This document shows positions 6,992-14,523 of a stretch of 15,346 bases of DNA, piece by piece (position 1 is the stretch's first letter; every line of letters starts with the position of its first letter). Under the pieces are notes generated by a model. The model had not been told where the DNA came from. It did no database searches and worked only from the letters and a program-made list of their open reading frames with translations. A program made the translations under genes and the position numbers. Source of the DNA: Candidatus Woesearchaeota archaeon (GTDB lineage: Archaea; Nanobdellota; Nanobdellia; Woesearchaeales; B29-G15); NCBI GenBank assembly GCA_003650585.1, contig QMQS01000010.1:1-15346 (forward strand). The letters run 5' to 3'.

Positions 6992-8710
6992 TTATAGTGG
7001 TAATCTAAAATGGTGGGCCCTGTTGTTAAGGTTTCGTCTCTTTTTGAGCTCTTCAATATGGGCTAGTTTCTTGTCTATTAGCCGCCTTAAATCAGAGGTG
7101 AACTCCTCAAGGAGTATTGAGAGGTATTCCCCTCCAAGTAGGTGCGGCACCACCACATAATCAGCCCCAGCATCGTAGAGCTCTAAAGCAGACTCAACTG
7201 TTTGGGCTGTGACAATCAGTATAGCGTGCTTATTCACCTTGGTTGTCTCCTTAATGAGGAGTTTGTTGTCGTATTCCTCTGGTACAGTGGATATAACCAA
7301 CTCAAGCTTTTTGAGGTTGATCCTTTGAAGGATTTCTATATCGCCTATGTCCCCATAAATGCACTGTATTTTCTGGCTAATCAGGTAGTGGATTACCTCT
7401 GGGTTGAAATCAATAACCAAAACCCTCTTCTTGAGCACCTGAAGTTTCTTTAGGATATGGTAGCCTAAGCGATTGTAACCAACCAGCAATGTGTTGTAAT
7501 CCTGACCCTTTGGGAGGTAGTGGAGCTCTCTCTCGCGATGCTTGAATATGTCTATTCTATTGAGTAGCCCCTGTAGCTTTCTGTATATCCTGAAATCGTA
7601 CTTGATTAGATATGAGGTGAGTGAGATGGTTATTATAGCTACGAGCACAATCAAAGAGAACAGTTCGTCACTTATGTGCCCAAGTGTGCGTCCCACAGAG
7701 GCGATTATTAATGAGAACTCACTAATCTGGGTGAGGGCAATTGCTGACAGAAATGCCGTGGATTGGGTGTAACCAAAGAAGCGGCATATCATAAACCCGA
7801 GCAGTGGCTTGAGCGTGTAGAATACAATGAGTAGTATAAACATAGGTATTAAGATATCCCCAACTGTAGAGAGAGAGAAGCCCATACCCAATGAAACAAA
7901 AAATAGGGTGGCAAAGAAATCACGCAGGGGCTTAACATGGCTTATTATTTCTAAGTTGTAGGGTGTATTAGCAAGTATAACACCAGCAATGAAACCGCCT
8001 ATTGCAATGGACAGCCCGATCGAATGGAGTAGCATTGAAGTGAAGAAGCAAAGCCCTAGTGAGAGCAAGAATATCAGTTTCATATCTGTTGCTGCCCTCT
8101 TAAATAGAGGTGGCAGAATAAATCTGGCAAACAATGTGGCGCCAAAGAATATTAGCAATGCCTTAAATAAGGTGGAGACAAAGAACCCAGGCAAAGAGCC
8201 CTCATACGGCACAAGAAATGATAGCACCATGATTGCCAGGAAGTCCTCTGTTAACAACCTCCCTACCACTATCCTACCATGGAGCGTGCCAAGCTCGCGT
8301 TTGTCTGAGAGGAGTTTCACCACGACCATAGTTGAGCTAAAGGCAAACACCAAGCCCATATAGAGTGCACTCCTTGAAGCCAAGCCCAGGACTTGCGACA
8401 ACCCAAACATAAACAAGAAGAGCACAATCGAAGAGACAAGGCCACCAAGAGTAGTCACTAAACCCACTGTTTTGAGTTTTTTGATTTCAATCTCCATACC
8501 AACAATGAATAGGAGGAAGGCGATTCCTATTTCAGAGAGTGTCCAGATAGTGCCCTTGCTGAAACTCAAACCAAACAAACCCGCGAGGGGGGTTACAAGA
8601 AGCCCAGCCACAACATAGGCAGGTATCAATGGCTGCTTCAGCAACTTGAAAATGTAAGCTACCAATGAAGCGAGTATAATGATGAGACCTATCTCGGTAA
8701 AGATGTCCAT
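6992..8710 (-). CDS. CPA2-family (Kef-type) cation/proton antiporter with TrkA-N domain
   Basis: Predicted membrane antiporter exchanging K+ or Na+ for protons. Residues 1-370 contain about twelve hydrophobic segments with CPA2 hallmarks: 'F-S-S-T-M-V-V' at 123-129 and the acidic pair E155-D156 in 'L-L-T-E-D-F-L-A', where Kef proteins have Q-D and NapA-like proteins D-D. A cytoplasmic linker (371-405) leads to a TrkA-N/RCK Rossmann domain (about 406-520) with 'G-Y-N-R-L-G' at 411-416 and acidic D434 at the end of the second strand, which suggests NAD(H) or other nucleotide control. There is no TrkA-C domain; the tail (530-572) is a basic helix. Monocistronic: own promoter upstream, GAGG three bases before ATG, and a separate operon promoter after its stop. 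The transported ion cannot be read from the sequence. Confidence 0.92.
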   Translation of the reverse strand: MDIFTEIGLIIILASLVAYIFKLLKQPLIPAYVVAGLLVTPLAGLFGLSFSKGTIWTLSEIGIAFLLFIVGMEIEIKKLKTVGLVTTLGGLVSSIVLFLFMFGLSQVLGLASRSALYMGLVFAFSSTMVVVKLLSDKRELGTLHGRIVVGRLLTEDFLAIMVLSFLVPYEGSLPGFFVSTLFKALLIFFGATLFARFILPPLFKRAATDMKLIFLLSLGLCFFTSMLLHSIGLSIAIGGFIAGVILANTPYNLEIISHVKPLRDFFATLFFVSLGMGFSLSTVGDILIPMFILLIVFYTLKPLLGFMICRFFGYTQSTAFLSAIALTQISEFSLIIASVGRTLGHISDELFSLIVLVAIITISLTSYLIKYDFRIYRKLQGLLNRIDIFKHRERELHYLPKGQDYNTLLVGYNRLGYHILKKLQVLKKRVLVIDFNPEVIHYLISQKIQCIYGDIGDIEILQRINLKKLELVISTVPEEYDNKLLIKETTKVNKHAILIVTAQTVESALELYDAGADYVVVPHLLGGEYLSILLEEFTSDLRRLIDKKLAHIEELKKRRNLNNRAHHFRLPL

Positions 8711-8737
8711 TTTCCTCTTTTTTTACTCAAACACAAT

Positions 8738-8757
8738 ACAACTCTTATTTAAATATT
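8738..8757 (-). promoter_or_regulatory. Antiporter promoter embedded in the end of nnrD
   Basis: Minus-strand AATATTTAAATAAG gives a TATA box centred near 8750, predicting transcription start near 8724 and a leader of about 14 bases that includes GAGG. The TATA box is made of the last codons and the stop of nnrD. The 20-base segment matches 6964-6981 except for a two-base indel. Confidence 0.65.
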
Positions 8758-9587
8758 GCTTTGGGGAGTCTCATTAATATGTCTGATGCAGTGTAGCCGC
8801 CCCGCATTTCAGAGTAGAGTTGAGTGGCAGCCCGGCACACAGCAGGCAAACCAATCCCCACACTCTCCATTAAACTCTTGGTTTGAGCGAGCAAGCCTGC
8901 TATCACTCCTGCTAATATATCTCCTGTGCCAGCCACCCTCATCCTGGGGTTGCCCAGCTTGTTATAGAACAAACCTTGGGAGCTGAGCACATAATCAACC
9001 CTGCCCTTTAGCACTATCACATTCTTTGAGAGGTAAGCCCTCAATTCTTTATAGCTCTGGGTTGCCGCTGCTTCATGCTCAGTTGTGGTGAGCACACTTT
9101 GGGTTGTGTTCCTAAACAGTTCTTGAAACTCTCTCAAGTGTGGTGTGAGCACTGCACCTGTGATGCCTTGCAATGAAATGGCTTTGAGCGCATCAGCGTC
9201 AATGACTTTAAACATCGGTATAAGTGCCAACCTTCTACAGAGCTCCATTGTTCCGGGCTCGAGCCCCATGCCGTTTCCAAATAGCATCACATCAAATCCC
9301 TTTGCGAGTTTTGTTAGCTGTGTGTAGTGTGCTAGAGTGAGGTAATCCCCAGGCAATTTAACAGTTACAAGGTCAGGTGTCATCGCGTTTATGGCGAATG
9401 CAACATCCTCTGGGGCTGCCACAATCACAACATCTGCTCCGCTCCTCAACGAAGCCATTCCGGCGAGGTAAACAGCCCCCACAAAATCCCTACTACCACC
9501 AATAACAAGCACCCTACCATTGTCTCCCTTGTGTTCCCCAATCCCTGGCCTCTCATATCTAAGCCGGCTTATTGGTAGGGGTTTCAT
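8745..9587 (-). CDS. nnrD: ADP/ATP-dependent NAD(P)H-hydrate dehydratase
   Basis: Repairs damaged nicotinamide cofactors by dehydrating S-NAD(P)H hydrate with ADP or ATP (ribokinase fold, YjeF C-terminal family). Counting from the chosen ATG (280 residues): 'H-K-G-D-N-G-R-V-L-V-I-G-G-S' at 19-32, 'V-I-D-A-D-A-L' at 128-134, 'L-T-P-H' at 147-150, 'L-K-G' at 193-195 and the anionic-hole/catalytic 'A-G-T-G-D-I-L-A-G' at 219-227 with D223. Two motifs differ slightly from the usual form: GNGMG for GPGLG (104-108) and TPHLREF for TPHxGEF. The N-terminal epimerase domain (NnrE) of bifunctional versions is absent. I chose ATG 9585-9587 rather than the in-frame ATG ten codons earlier because GGAGGTG at 9598-9604 sits ten bases before it and it overlaps the upstream TGA as ATGA. 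Confidence 0.92.
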   Translation of the reverse strand: MKPLPISRLRYERPGIGEHKGDNGRVLVIGGSRDFVGAVYLAGMASLRSGADVVIVAAPEDVAFAINAMTPDLVTVKLPGDYLTLAHYTQLTKLAKGFDVMLFGNGMGLEPGTMELCRRLALIPMFKVIDADALKAISLQGITGAVLTPHLREFQELFRNTTQSVLTTTEHEAAATQSYKELRAYLSKNVIVLKGRVDYVLSSQGLFYNKLGNPRMRVAGTGDILAGVIAGLLAQTKSLMESVGIGLPAVCRAATQLYSEMRGGYTASDILMRLPKAIFK

Positions 9588-10360
9588 TTCAAACTCACAC
9601 CTCCTGAGGGCATACACCTTATATACTCGTCCAAATCACCACCACCCAATTCCTTTTGGAGCCGCTTGGCTACATCAGAGGCCTTACCCTTACCTGGATA
9701 AATCTGAACATACTTCTTGCAATGAGCACTCAAAGCAGTAAGGGGAGCGCACATTACCTTTCCTTGGCTTGTGAGCCCCACACCCAATTCAACTGGTGCT
9801 GTGGTGCTCTCTTTCTTACCGTAAATCATAAATGCACCCTTTGCCAAATACTCTCCAGCTTGTGCCCTCTTTGAGACCTGCTCTGGCTTAACTATAAACA
9901 CCTCGCACTCAGCAATCCCTGTCCGCCATGCTTCTGAGAAAGAGGCAGTTGCTATGGCTGCCTCTCGCTTTGTTGCCTCATCCAATTCCTGGTTCTCGAG
10001 CTTGACAACACAGAATGGTGACTTAAGCCCCTCGCAGTGAAACACCCTATCCCTTGGCTGTGTGTACTTTTTTATTAGAATCTCGTTTGTGGTAGCATCT
10101 CTACCCAGAATTACCAGTTTGCCAGTCGAGCTAAAGAACCACCTAAACTTCTCAAACCACTCGCGCTTAACTCTCTTGGGTATTTTGCCTTGTTGTTGTG
10201 CTTCTAACACTGACTTTTGTTTCAATACCTCAAGCTGCTCTAGAGATTTTTTTAAGGCGGCTCTTGCACCTTCAAGCTTCTTTTTAGCCCTCTTACTCTT
10301 TTCAAAATAATCCCCTGCATTCTCTTCTAAACTCTTTTTTAGGCTTAATTCTAGCTCCAC
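9584..10360 (-). CDS. Stand-alone NFACT-R (DUF814) protein, Rqc2/RqcH-related
   Basis: NFACT-R is the C-terminal RNA-binding domain of Tae2/Rqc2/NEMF/RqcH ribosome-quality-control factors, which bind tRNA on stalled large subunits. Here a Lys/Glu-rich coiled coil (residues about 1-55) precedes the domain: 'R-E-W-F-E-K-F-R-W-F-F' at 66-76, 'L-G-R-D-A-T-T-N-E' at 85-93, H108 in 'D-R-V-F-H', 'F-C-V-V-K' at 116-120 and 'E-Y-L-A-K-G-A-F-M-I-Y-G-K' at 170-182. A shorter segment (183-258) follows. At 258 residues it lacks NFACT-N and the helix-hairpin-helix of full RqcH, so it may be a divergent partner or a separate RNA-binding protein. The GTG start lies 26 bases from the TATA centre, consistent with a leaderless mRNA. 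It is co-transcribed and coupled (ATGA) with nnrD, with no obvious functional link. Confidence 0.85.
   Translation of the reverse strand: MELELSLKKSLEENAGDYFEKSKRAKKKLEGARAALKKSLEQLEVLKQKSVLEAQQQGKIPKRVKREWFEKFRWFFSSTGKLVILGRDATTNEILIKKYTQPRDRVFHCEGLKSPFCVVKLENQELDEATKREAAIATASFSEAWRTGIAECEVFIVKPEQVSKRAQAGEYLAKGAFMIYGKKESTTAPVELGVGLTSQGKVMCAPLTALSAHCKKYVQIYPGKGKASDVAKRLQKELGGGDLDEYIRCMPSGGVSLK
9598..9604 (-). promoter_or_regulatory. Shine-Dalgarno site setting the nnrD start
   Basis: GGAGGTG on the minus strand is a full-strength Shine-Dalgarno sequence inside the end of the upstream NFACT-R gene, ten bases before ATG 9587. It supports that start over the upstream ATG at 9617, which lies before the site. 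Confidence 0.7.
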
Positions 10361-10380
10361 GAATGGTTTTACACCACAAG

Positions 10381-10391
10381 AATATTTAAAT
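10381..10391 (-). promoter_or_regulatory. Promoter of the NFACT-R/nnrD pair
   Basis: Minus-strand GATTTAAATATT in the 45-base gap after the pilin gene is a good archaeal TATA box. Its centre is about 26 bases before the GTG at 10360, predicting a leaderless transcript and supporting that start. Confidence 0.65.
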
Positions 10392-10405
10392 CTATTGCCT
10401 AGCCA

Positions 10406-10876
10406 CTAAGAGCAAGGCCTTACCTCGCCGAATGACACGGGCGCCTCTTTGCACAGATATGCCTTCTCACCCCTACCAATGATGGGATACAACTGCACAT
10501 CCAGTATGTCACCATACTCGCCCCTATTAAAATCCAGAACCACGCGTTGGGGTTCACCTGGCTCAAGAGGAGCACTGAGAATCTCTTTCACTGTGAACAG
10601 CTTATCTCCTTTGGTATAAGCAATGAGTTTTACATTATCAATCCTACCCTTGTATGACTCCAAAGTCAGTTTTAAGGTGTTATTATCATAACAGATATCA
10701 TAACCCCCGTTTGGGAAGGGGTGTATCGAGAAACTCAAATCCGAGCACTTTAAAGATTGGTTTGAAGAAGACTCTACCAGGTGGCTACCCCAGTTCATTA
10801 TCACTGCACCAAGAGCCACTGCAAATGCGATTAAAACAACAGTGGCAATCAAAGGTGAAATTCCTCTTTTATTCAT
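10406..10876 (-). CDS. Archaeal type IV pilin-like protein
   Basis: The N-terminus is a class III signal peptide: 'K-R-G' then 'I-S-P-L-I-A-T-V-V-L-I' (residues 3-16), predicted to be cut after Gly5 by a PibD/EppA-type prepilin peptidase, leaving a hydrophobic assembly helix up to about residue 29. The exported part (30-156) is beta-rich with four cysteines (44, 62, 142, 155), enough for two disulfides, and sequons at N39 (N-Q-S) and N66 (N-T-L does not fit, N65-N66-T is the candidate). Length is normal for pilins. No pilus ATPase or platform gene is in the window, so it could form a pilus built elsewhere or be a minor adhesin. It is the last gene of the flippase/glycosyltransferase operon, beginning one base after the preceding stop; GGGAG lies about 11 bases before ATG. 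Confidence 0.85.
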   Translation of the reverse strand: MNKRGISPLIATVVLIAFAVALGAVIMNWGSHLVESSSNQSLKCSDLSFSIHPFPNGGYDICYDNNTLKLTLESYKGRIDNVKLIAYTKGDKLFTVKEILSAPLEPGEPQRVVLDFNRGEYGDILDVQLYPIIGRGEKAYLCKEAPVSFGEVRPCS

Positions 10877-10877
10877 T

Positions 10878-11171
10878 TTATGACAACTCCCGACGCAATT
10901 CCTCTTCCAATTGGTTGAGCTTTTTCTCCTCGGCCTTGGTCACTCTCACGTAAGGGATTGTCCCAACCAAGAGCACAATGAAACCCATAACAACCAGAAT
11001 GTTTAAATATTTTGCCTTGATGTAGCCATTCACAAAACCCAGGATTGCAACTGTGAGAAACACGAAATAGATGAATAAAGCTTTGTTCAGCACAAGCACG
11101 GCTTTCTCCCGCTCTACTCTGAGGCGTTCAAGCTGTACCTCAAGCAACAGTTCATTTCTCTTGCTTTTCAT
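10878..11171 (-). CDS. Small two-helix membrane protein, unrecognised
   Basis: This 97-residue protein has a basic/acidic amphipathic N-terminus (1-26), two hydrophobic segments (about 28-47 and 55-74) and a charged helical C-terminus (78-97), giving a hairpin with both ends on one side, probably the cytoplasm. I do not recognise a family. GAGG lies about ten bases before its ATG. It overlaps the end of the glycosyltransferase gene by 20 bases and is followed one base later by the pilin-like gene, so it is clearly within the operon and may assist pilin or glycan export. Confidence 0.75.
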   Translation of the reverse strand: MKSKRNELLLEVQLERLRVEREKAVLVLNKALFIYFVFLTVAILGFVNGYIKAKYLNILVVMGFIVLLVGTIPYVRVTKAEEKKLNQLEEELRRELS

Positions 11172-11910
11172 CCTTTAATCCCTCTACTGGTTTGTGTTCA
11201 ATGTCTAATGGATAATTGACCTTAACCTTTGGTCGCTTGTGAATAAAGCATTGTATGGTAGCATATGCCAATTTAAGCATAGTCTGTAAATAGCCTTGGG
11301 TGTAGAAGCGCCTCATGGACACAAATACCCTCTTGGATTTTATTATTGCGAATTTTGTTATTTGGATTGCCCTCCTAAAATAATCAATATCCTCTGCATG
11401 GGTAAGTGATGTATCAAACCCGCCGAGTTTTTTATGAATCTCAGCCTTCACCAGTACACAATGCCCGTAGCCCAATGGGCGAAACTTAGAGAGAGGTGTA
11501 ATAGCTAGGTTCCACAACCAAACCCCAATCTTATCAAGGGCTCTACAATCTATTGGACGGGCATAGAACTCTGCTATACCAAGCTCTCGTTGCTTGAACT
11601 CCTCCAATACCCTTGGCAAGAAACCCTGGGGCAACACTACATCTGCATCGAGAAACAAGAGATACCTTCCCCTGGCTACCCTCGCACCAGCATTACGACC
11701 CTCAGCAGGCAACCCACCATCAACAACAATGCAGCCCGCATCCCTTGCAATCTCTCTGGTTTTGTCACTGGAGTTGTTGTCAGCAACTATAATCTCATAA
11801 TCTTTGTATTCTTGAGTCCTAATAGACCCCAGCAATCTGGGGAGATAATGCTCCTCATTTTTTGTTATGATTACAATCGATAGCTCTGGGCTATTCTGTT
11901 TGGTTGCCAT
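11152..11910 (-). CDS. Family 2 glycosyltransferase
   Basis: Predicted to transfer a sugar from a nucleotide-sugar donor to a lipid or glycan acceptor on the cytoplasmic side. The GT-A fold is clear: 'L-S-I-V-I-I-T-K-N-E-E' at 10-20, 'I-I-V-A-D-N-N-S-S-D-K-T' at 40-51, 'G-R-N-A-G' at 71-75, the metal-binding D88-A-D90 and the acidic 'E-D-I-D' at 173-176. The 252 residues form a single catalytic domain without clear membrane segments; the basic C-terminal half could contact the membrane. No Shine-Dalgarno site precedes the ATG, which overlaps the flippase-like gene by 20 bases, so translation is probably coupled. Neighbours suggest surface glycan synthesis. Confidence 0.92.
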   Translation of the reverse strand: MATKQNSPELSIVIITKNEEHYLPRLLGSIRTQEYKDYEIIVADNNSSDKTREIARDAGCIVVDGGLPAEGRNAGARVARGRYLLFLDADVVLPQGFLPRVLEEFKQRELGIAEFYARPIDCRALDKIGVWLWNLAITPLSKFRPLGYGHCVLVKAEIHKKLGGFDTSLTHAEDIDYFRRAIQITKFAIIKSKRVFVSMRRFYTQGYLQTMLKLAYATIQCFIHKRPKVKVNYPLDIEHKPVEGLKDEKQEK

Positions 11911-12919
11911 TCTTGTTTTTACTGAAAAACAGGTTTAAAAAATTAACCCCACTGTGTGACAAGAGCCACAATCCAAGCAGGGTTTTTAACATGTCTCTGC
12001 CTCTAATAACTAACCCAAACACAATCCCTATACTCGCACCTTTACCGAGAAGTTGGAATAGGGAAACCTGGCCTCCCTCAAGCACTCCCAATGCCCCTGG
12101 AACAGGGATTATGTAAGATATACCGATGAAAACACCCACTAGAAAGATTTCAACTATGTTTGCGTTGTAGCCAATCATTTTCAAAGCAATCCAGTATTCA
12201 AAGAACATAAGCGACCAGAGCAGCCCTGACATCAAAAGGGCATATATAAAACCCCTCAAACTCGATGACATAAAACTCGACATACTGGCCTCAATCTCAT
12301 CAAGTTTTTTAACCACCCTTTGGCTGAATTTGAAGCGCATCAACCCCAGCTTTGTGGCTAATGCCACAAACATCCTCTCTTCATTCTTTAGTTTTTTAAA
12401 GAACTTTACAACCAATACCACAGTTATAATGAACGCCACAAACATCAGCCCGTAGGTTGCACTGGGCACTCTAAATGAGATTAGTACCATGAGCATTCCA
12501 ATTGCACCAAAGAAGATGTCTGCTGTTATTTCTAGAGTTTTGTCAAGGATCACAGAAGAGAAAGCATCTGCAGTTGGAATGTTGTGCTTTCTAAGCATCA
12601 TCGCTCTAACTGGCTCGCCACCCACATGCGCACTCGGTGTAATGTAGCTCACCGCATACCCCATCAACCTGTATCTAAAACAGGTCCAAAAGGGTAGCTT
12701 GTGACCATGATACTTAAGAATGGTTTGCCACCTCCAAGCCAAAACAATGTCCAATAAAAAGGAAACAAGTAAGAAGAAGCCAACCCAATACACTGAGATG
12801 CCTACAAAAGTGGCTACAACCTCTTTAATCCCTGCCTTGCCAATCAGCCAAACAAAAACCAAAGAGCCGAGTGTTATCGAAGCAAGGATTATAGCAAGTC
12901 TCTTTAGGTGCTTTAGCAT
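11891..12919 (-). CDS. Flippase-like integral membrane protein (LPG synthase TM / UPF0104 family)
   Basis: The 342-residue protein has seven or eight hydrophobic segments and the family pattern 'T-P-S-A-H-V-G-G-E-P-V-R' (near residues 95-106), followed by '...S-S-V-I-L-D-K-T-L-E-I', and a Pro/Gly-rich 'I-P-V-P-G-A-L-G-V-L-E-G-G' late motif. This is the bacterial MprF membrane-domain/AglD-type family, which in archaea is often found with family 2 glycosyltransferases and thought to act on lipid-linked sugars; the exact role is not known. There is no C-terminal aminoacyl-transferase domain. First gene of the operon with the glycosyltransferase, small membrane protein and pilin. AAGGA lies about five bases before the ATG. 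Confidence 0.87.
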   Translation of the reverse strand: MLKHLKRLAIILASITLGSLVFVWLIGKAGIKEVVATFVGISVYWVGFFLLVSFLLDIVLAWRWQTILKYHGHKLPFWTCFRYRLMGYAVSYITPSAHVGGEPVRAMMLRKHNIPTADAFSSVILDKTLEITADIFFGAIGMLMVLISFRVPSATYGLMFVAFIITVVLVVKFFKKLKNEERMFVALATKLGLMRFKFSQRVVKKLDEIEASMSSFMSSSLRGFIYALLMSGLLWSLMFFEYWIALKMIGYNANIVEIFLVGVFIGISYIIPVPGALGVLEGGQVSLFQLLGKGASIGIVFGLVIRGRDMLKTLLGLWLLSHSGVNFLNLFFSKNKNGNQTE

Positions 12920-12957
12920 CTTTTATCCTTTGTAGAAGCATGGTGAAACTACGCACA

Positions 12958-12966
12958 GTATAAAAA
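12958..12966 (-). promoter_or_regulatory. Promoter of the flippase/glycosyltransferase/pilin operon
   Basis: Minus-strand TTTTTATAC is a TATA-like box about 43 bases before ATG 12919, predicting transcription start near 12935 and a leader of about 16 bases with AAGGA. The same T-run, about 20 bases after the end of the upstream gene, could also terminate that gene. Confidence 0.55.
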
Positions 12967-12986
12967 TTTTTTGAACACTATAGCAG

Positions 12987-14456
12987 CTATGACCTGTAAA
13001 CAACTGCCCTGCGGCCGTTGCTATAAATACTGATTACCTCCCCTGTTTTTATGAGGCGTATGGGGGAGGTCTGTTTTGGGTCGGTAATCTGAATAACCAC
13101 CACCCCCTCCTCACCCAACACACAATCGAGATGGTGCCATCCTAGGCAATCAACCCATGCTATAATCCCTCTCTTGTTCGGAGTGAGCATATGGAACAGG
13201 GCATCGCTCTCCTCAATACTTAGATTAATCAATGGCCTCCGAGGTGATAATATGTAGATACCACCACTATACCTCCGGTCTAATTCATTAAGTCTTGTTT
13301 GCCAATCCCCACTAAAATCAAAATCAATGAGGTTTATGGCTGGTCCTGTGACCTCACCCACAACAAAAGGTATTGCCTCATACTCTGTTTCGCAAATAAG
13401 CCTGCTGCTAGGTATTCTTGGTAAGTATTCACTCACTCGCTCTGCTTGCTCGAGATACTGCGGAGGGGGCACACCTCTCAACTGGACCAGATGGGTTTTG
13501 TTTAGGTCATCAACAACAAACTCAAGGCAGAACCCATTGGCATAGCGAGAGGACCCACTGAGCTCAACTTGTAGTTTAGCTGCAACCTCTCTTAGCATAT
13601 CCACCACTAAAGAACGCTCTGTATCGGAGATAGGAGTGGATTGTTTAAACTCGATGTGTGGGTTGAGGAGGTTATTAGATAGAAGTTGGTGTGGAGCTCT
13701 CATTTTCACTTGGATTTCGCCACCGTAGTAATAGATAGTACCTGCATACTTGGGCTTGACAAACCGCTGCACCACTACAGCCATTTCCCGCTTGAGTGAT
13801 TGTAAGCCATGCCTCGCTATATAAAACTCTGCATAAGGCGACCATAGGCTCGAGAGCACATTTGCAAGTGCCTCAGTGTCCACAGGGGAAGAGTGTAAGC
13901 AGGTTGGTACCCGAACAGAAGTGAACACGCCTGGAAACAAGAACTCAGCGTCCTCCATCGGCGAACTTGAGCGGTACACTAAATCGTGAAGCTTGGAAGA
14001 TATGGCTTTGAGTTGGCTAACAAGACTATCGTCTAGCGCCACAGCCTCTTTAGCCACTCCAGAAGCACCTTCTGGTTCGGTCTGTGCCCATAGAACCCTC
14101 AGCTCAGAAACTGCTACCTTGAGGTTAGATAGATTCTCGAAATGTGGCTGGAGTTGCATAGAGAACTCGCGAGCAAAATCATAAAACAGTTCTTGGATAC
14201 CATGTGGAGCAAACAATGGACAGTAGCTGTAATCCTTGCCTCGCTCAATTGCCCTTATTTTCTCCTCCAAACCATGTTTTTGCATATATGCCCTAAAGAA
14301 GGTAGTGGGTATCACAAAGAAATCTGGAACTTCAAAATCACTATGCTGCTGAAGATTGTAAAGCAACATCAATCCAAGGGCTTTGTTGCCCAGCTCTTGC
14401 TTTGTATATCTCCGGGGGTCCTCACCTGCCCAAACAACCTTCAGCTTACCACTCAT
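12987..14456 (-). CDS. PEP-synthase-like ATP-grasp plus swivelling-domain protein lacking the PEP-binding barrel
   Basis: Residues 20-330 resemble the PPDK/PEP-synthase ATP-binding domain: 'G-N-K-A-L-G-L' at 23-29, 'V-P-D-F-F-V-I' at 43-49, 'Y-R-S-S-S-P-M-E-D' at 161-169, 'M-A-V-V-V-Q-R-F-V' at 225-233 and the closing 'L-E-F-V-V-D-D...L-V-Q-L-R' (311-327). Residues 355-489 look like a divergent phosphohistidine swivelling domain; 'G-W-H-H-L-D-C-V-L-G-E-E-G-V-V-V-I' at 439-455 aligns with the SH(A)A..E.G.P segment, making H441/H442 the candidate phospho-acceptor. The third, PEP-binding domain is absent (489 residues against about 750-800 for PEP synthase). It might pass phosphate to another molecule, as rifampin phosphotransferases do, but the substrate is unknown. 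Single gene with a leaderless-type promoter. Confidence 0.75.
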   Translation of the reverse strand: MSGKLKVVWAGEDPRRYTKQELGNKALGLMLLYNLQQHSDFEVPDFFVIPTTFFRAYMQKHGLEEKIRAIERGKDYSYCPLFAPHGIQELFYDFAREFSMQLQPHFENLSNLKVAVSELRVLWAQTEPEGASGVAKEAVALDDSLVSQLKAISSKLHDLVYRSSSPMEDAEFLFPGVFTSVRVPTCLHSSPVDTEALANVLSSLWSPYAEFYIARHGLQSLKREMAVVVQRFVKPKYAGTIYYYGGEIQVKMRAPHQLLSNNLLNPHIEFKQSTPISDTERSLVVDMLREVAAKLQVELSGSSRYANGFCLEFVVDDLNKTHLVQLRGVPPPQYLEQAERVSEYLPRIPSSRLICETEYEAIPFVVGEVTGPAINLIDFDFSGDWQTRLNELDRRYSGGIYILSPRRPLINLSIEESDALFHMLTPNKRGIIAWVDCLGWHHLDCVLGEEGVVVIQITDPKQTSPIRLIKTGEVISIYSNGRRAVVYRS

Positions 14457-14478
14457 AGGGAGTGTAATGCTTGGGATG

Positions 14479-14487
14479 TTTAAAAAG
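14479..14487 (-). promoter_or_regulatory. Promoter of the PEP-synthase-like gene
   Basis: Minus-strand CTTTTTAAA centred about 27 bases before ATG 14456 predicts a leaderless mRNA. It is framed by GGGAT (14473-14477) and ATCCC (14490-14494), a short inverted repeat that could be an operator, though five-base arms can arise by chance. Confidence 0.65.
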
Positions 14488-14523
14488 ATATCCCATCATT
14501 AGAAGTTGTTAACCCTCACACTT

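Noticed and set aside
7989..8363. 124-codon plus-strand frame within the antiporter gene
   Set aside because: It is antisense to conserved transmembrane segments and the E-D motif, with no start signals.
9588..9617. Upstream ATG for NnrD adding ten residues
   Set aside because: The extension lacks family similarity, lies before the GGAGGTG site, and would give a 34-base overlap; ATG 9587 has the right spacing and an ATGA overlap.
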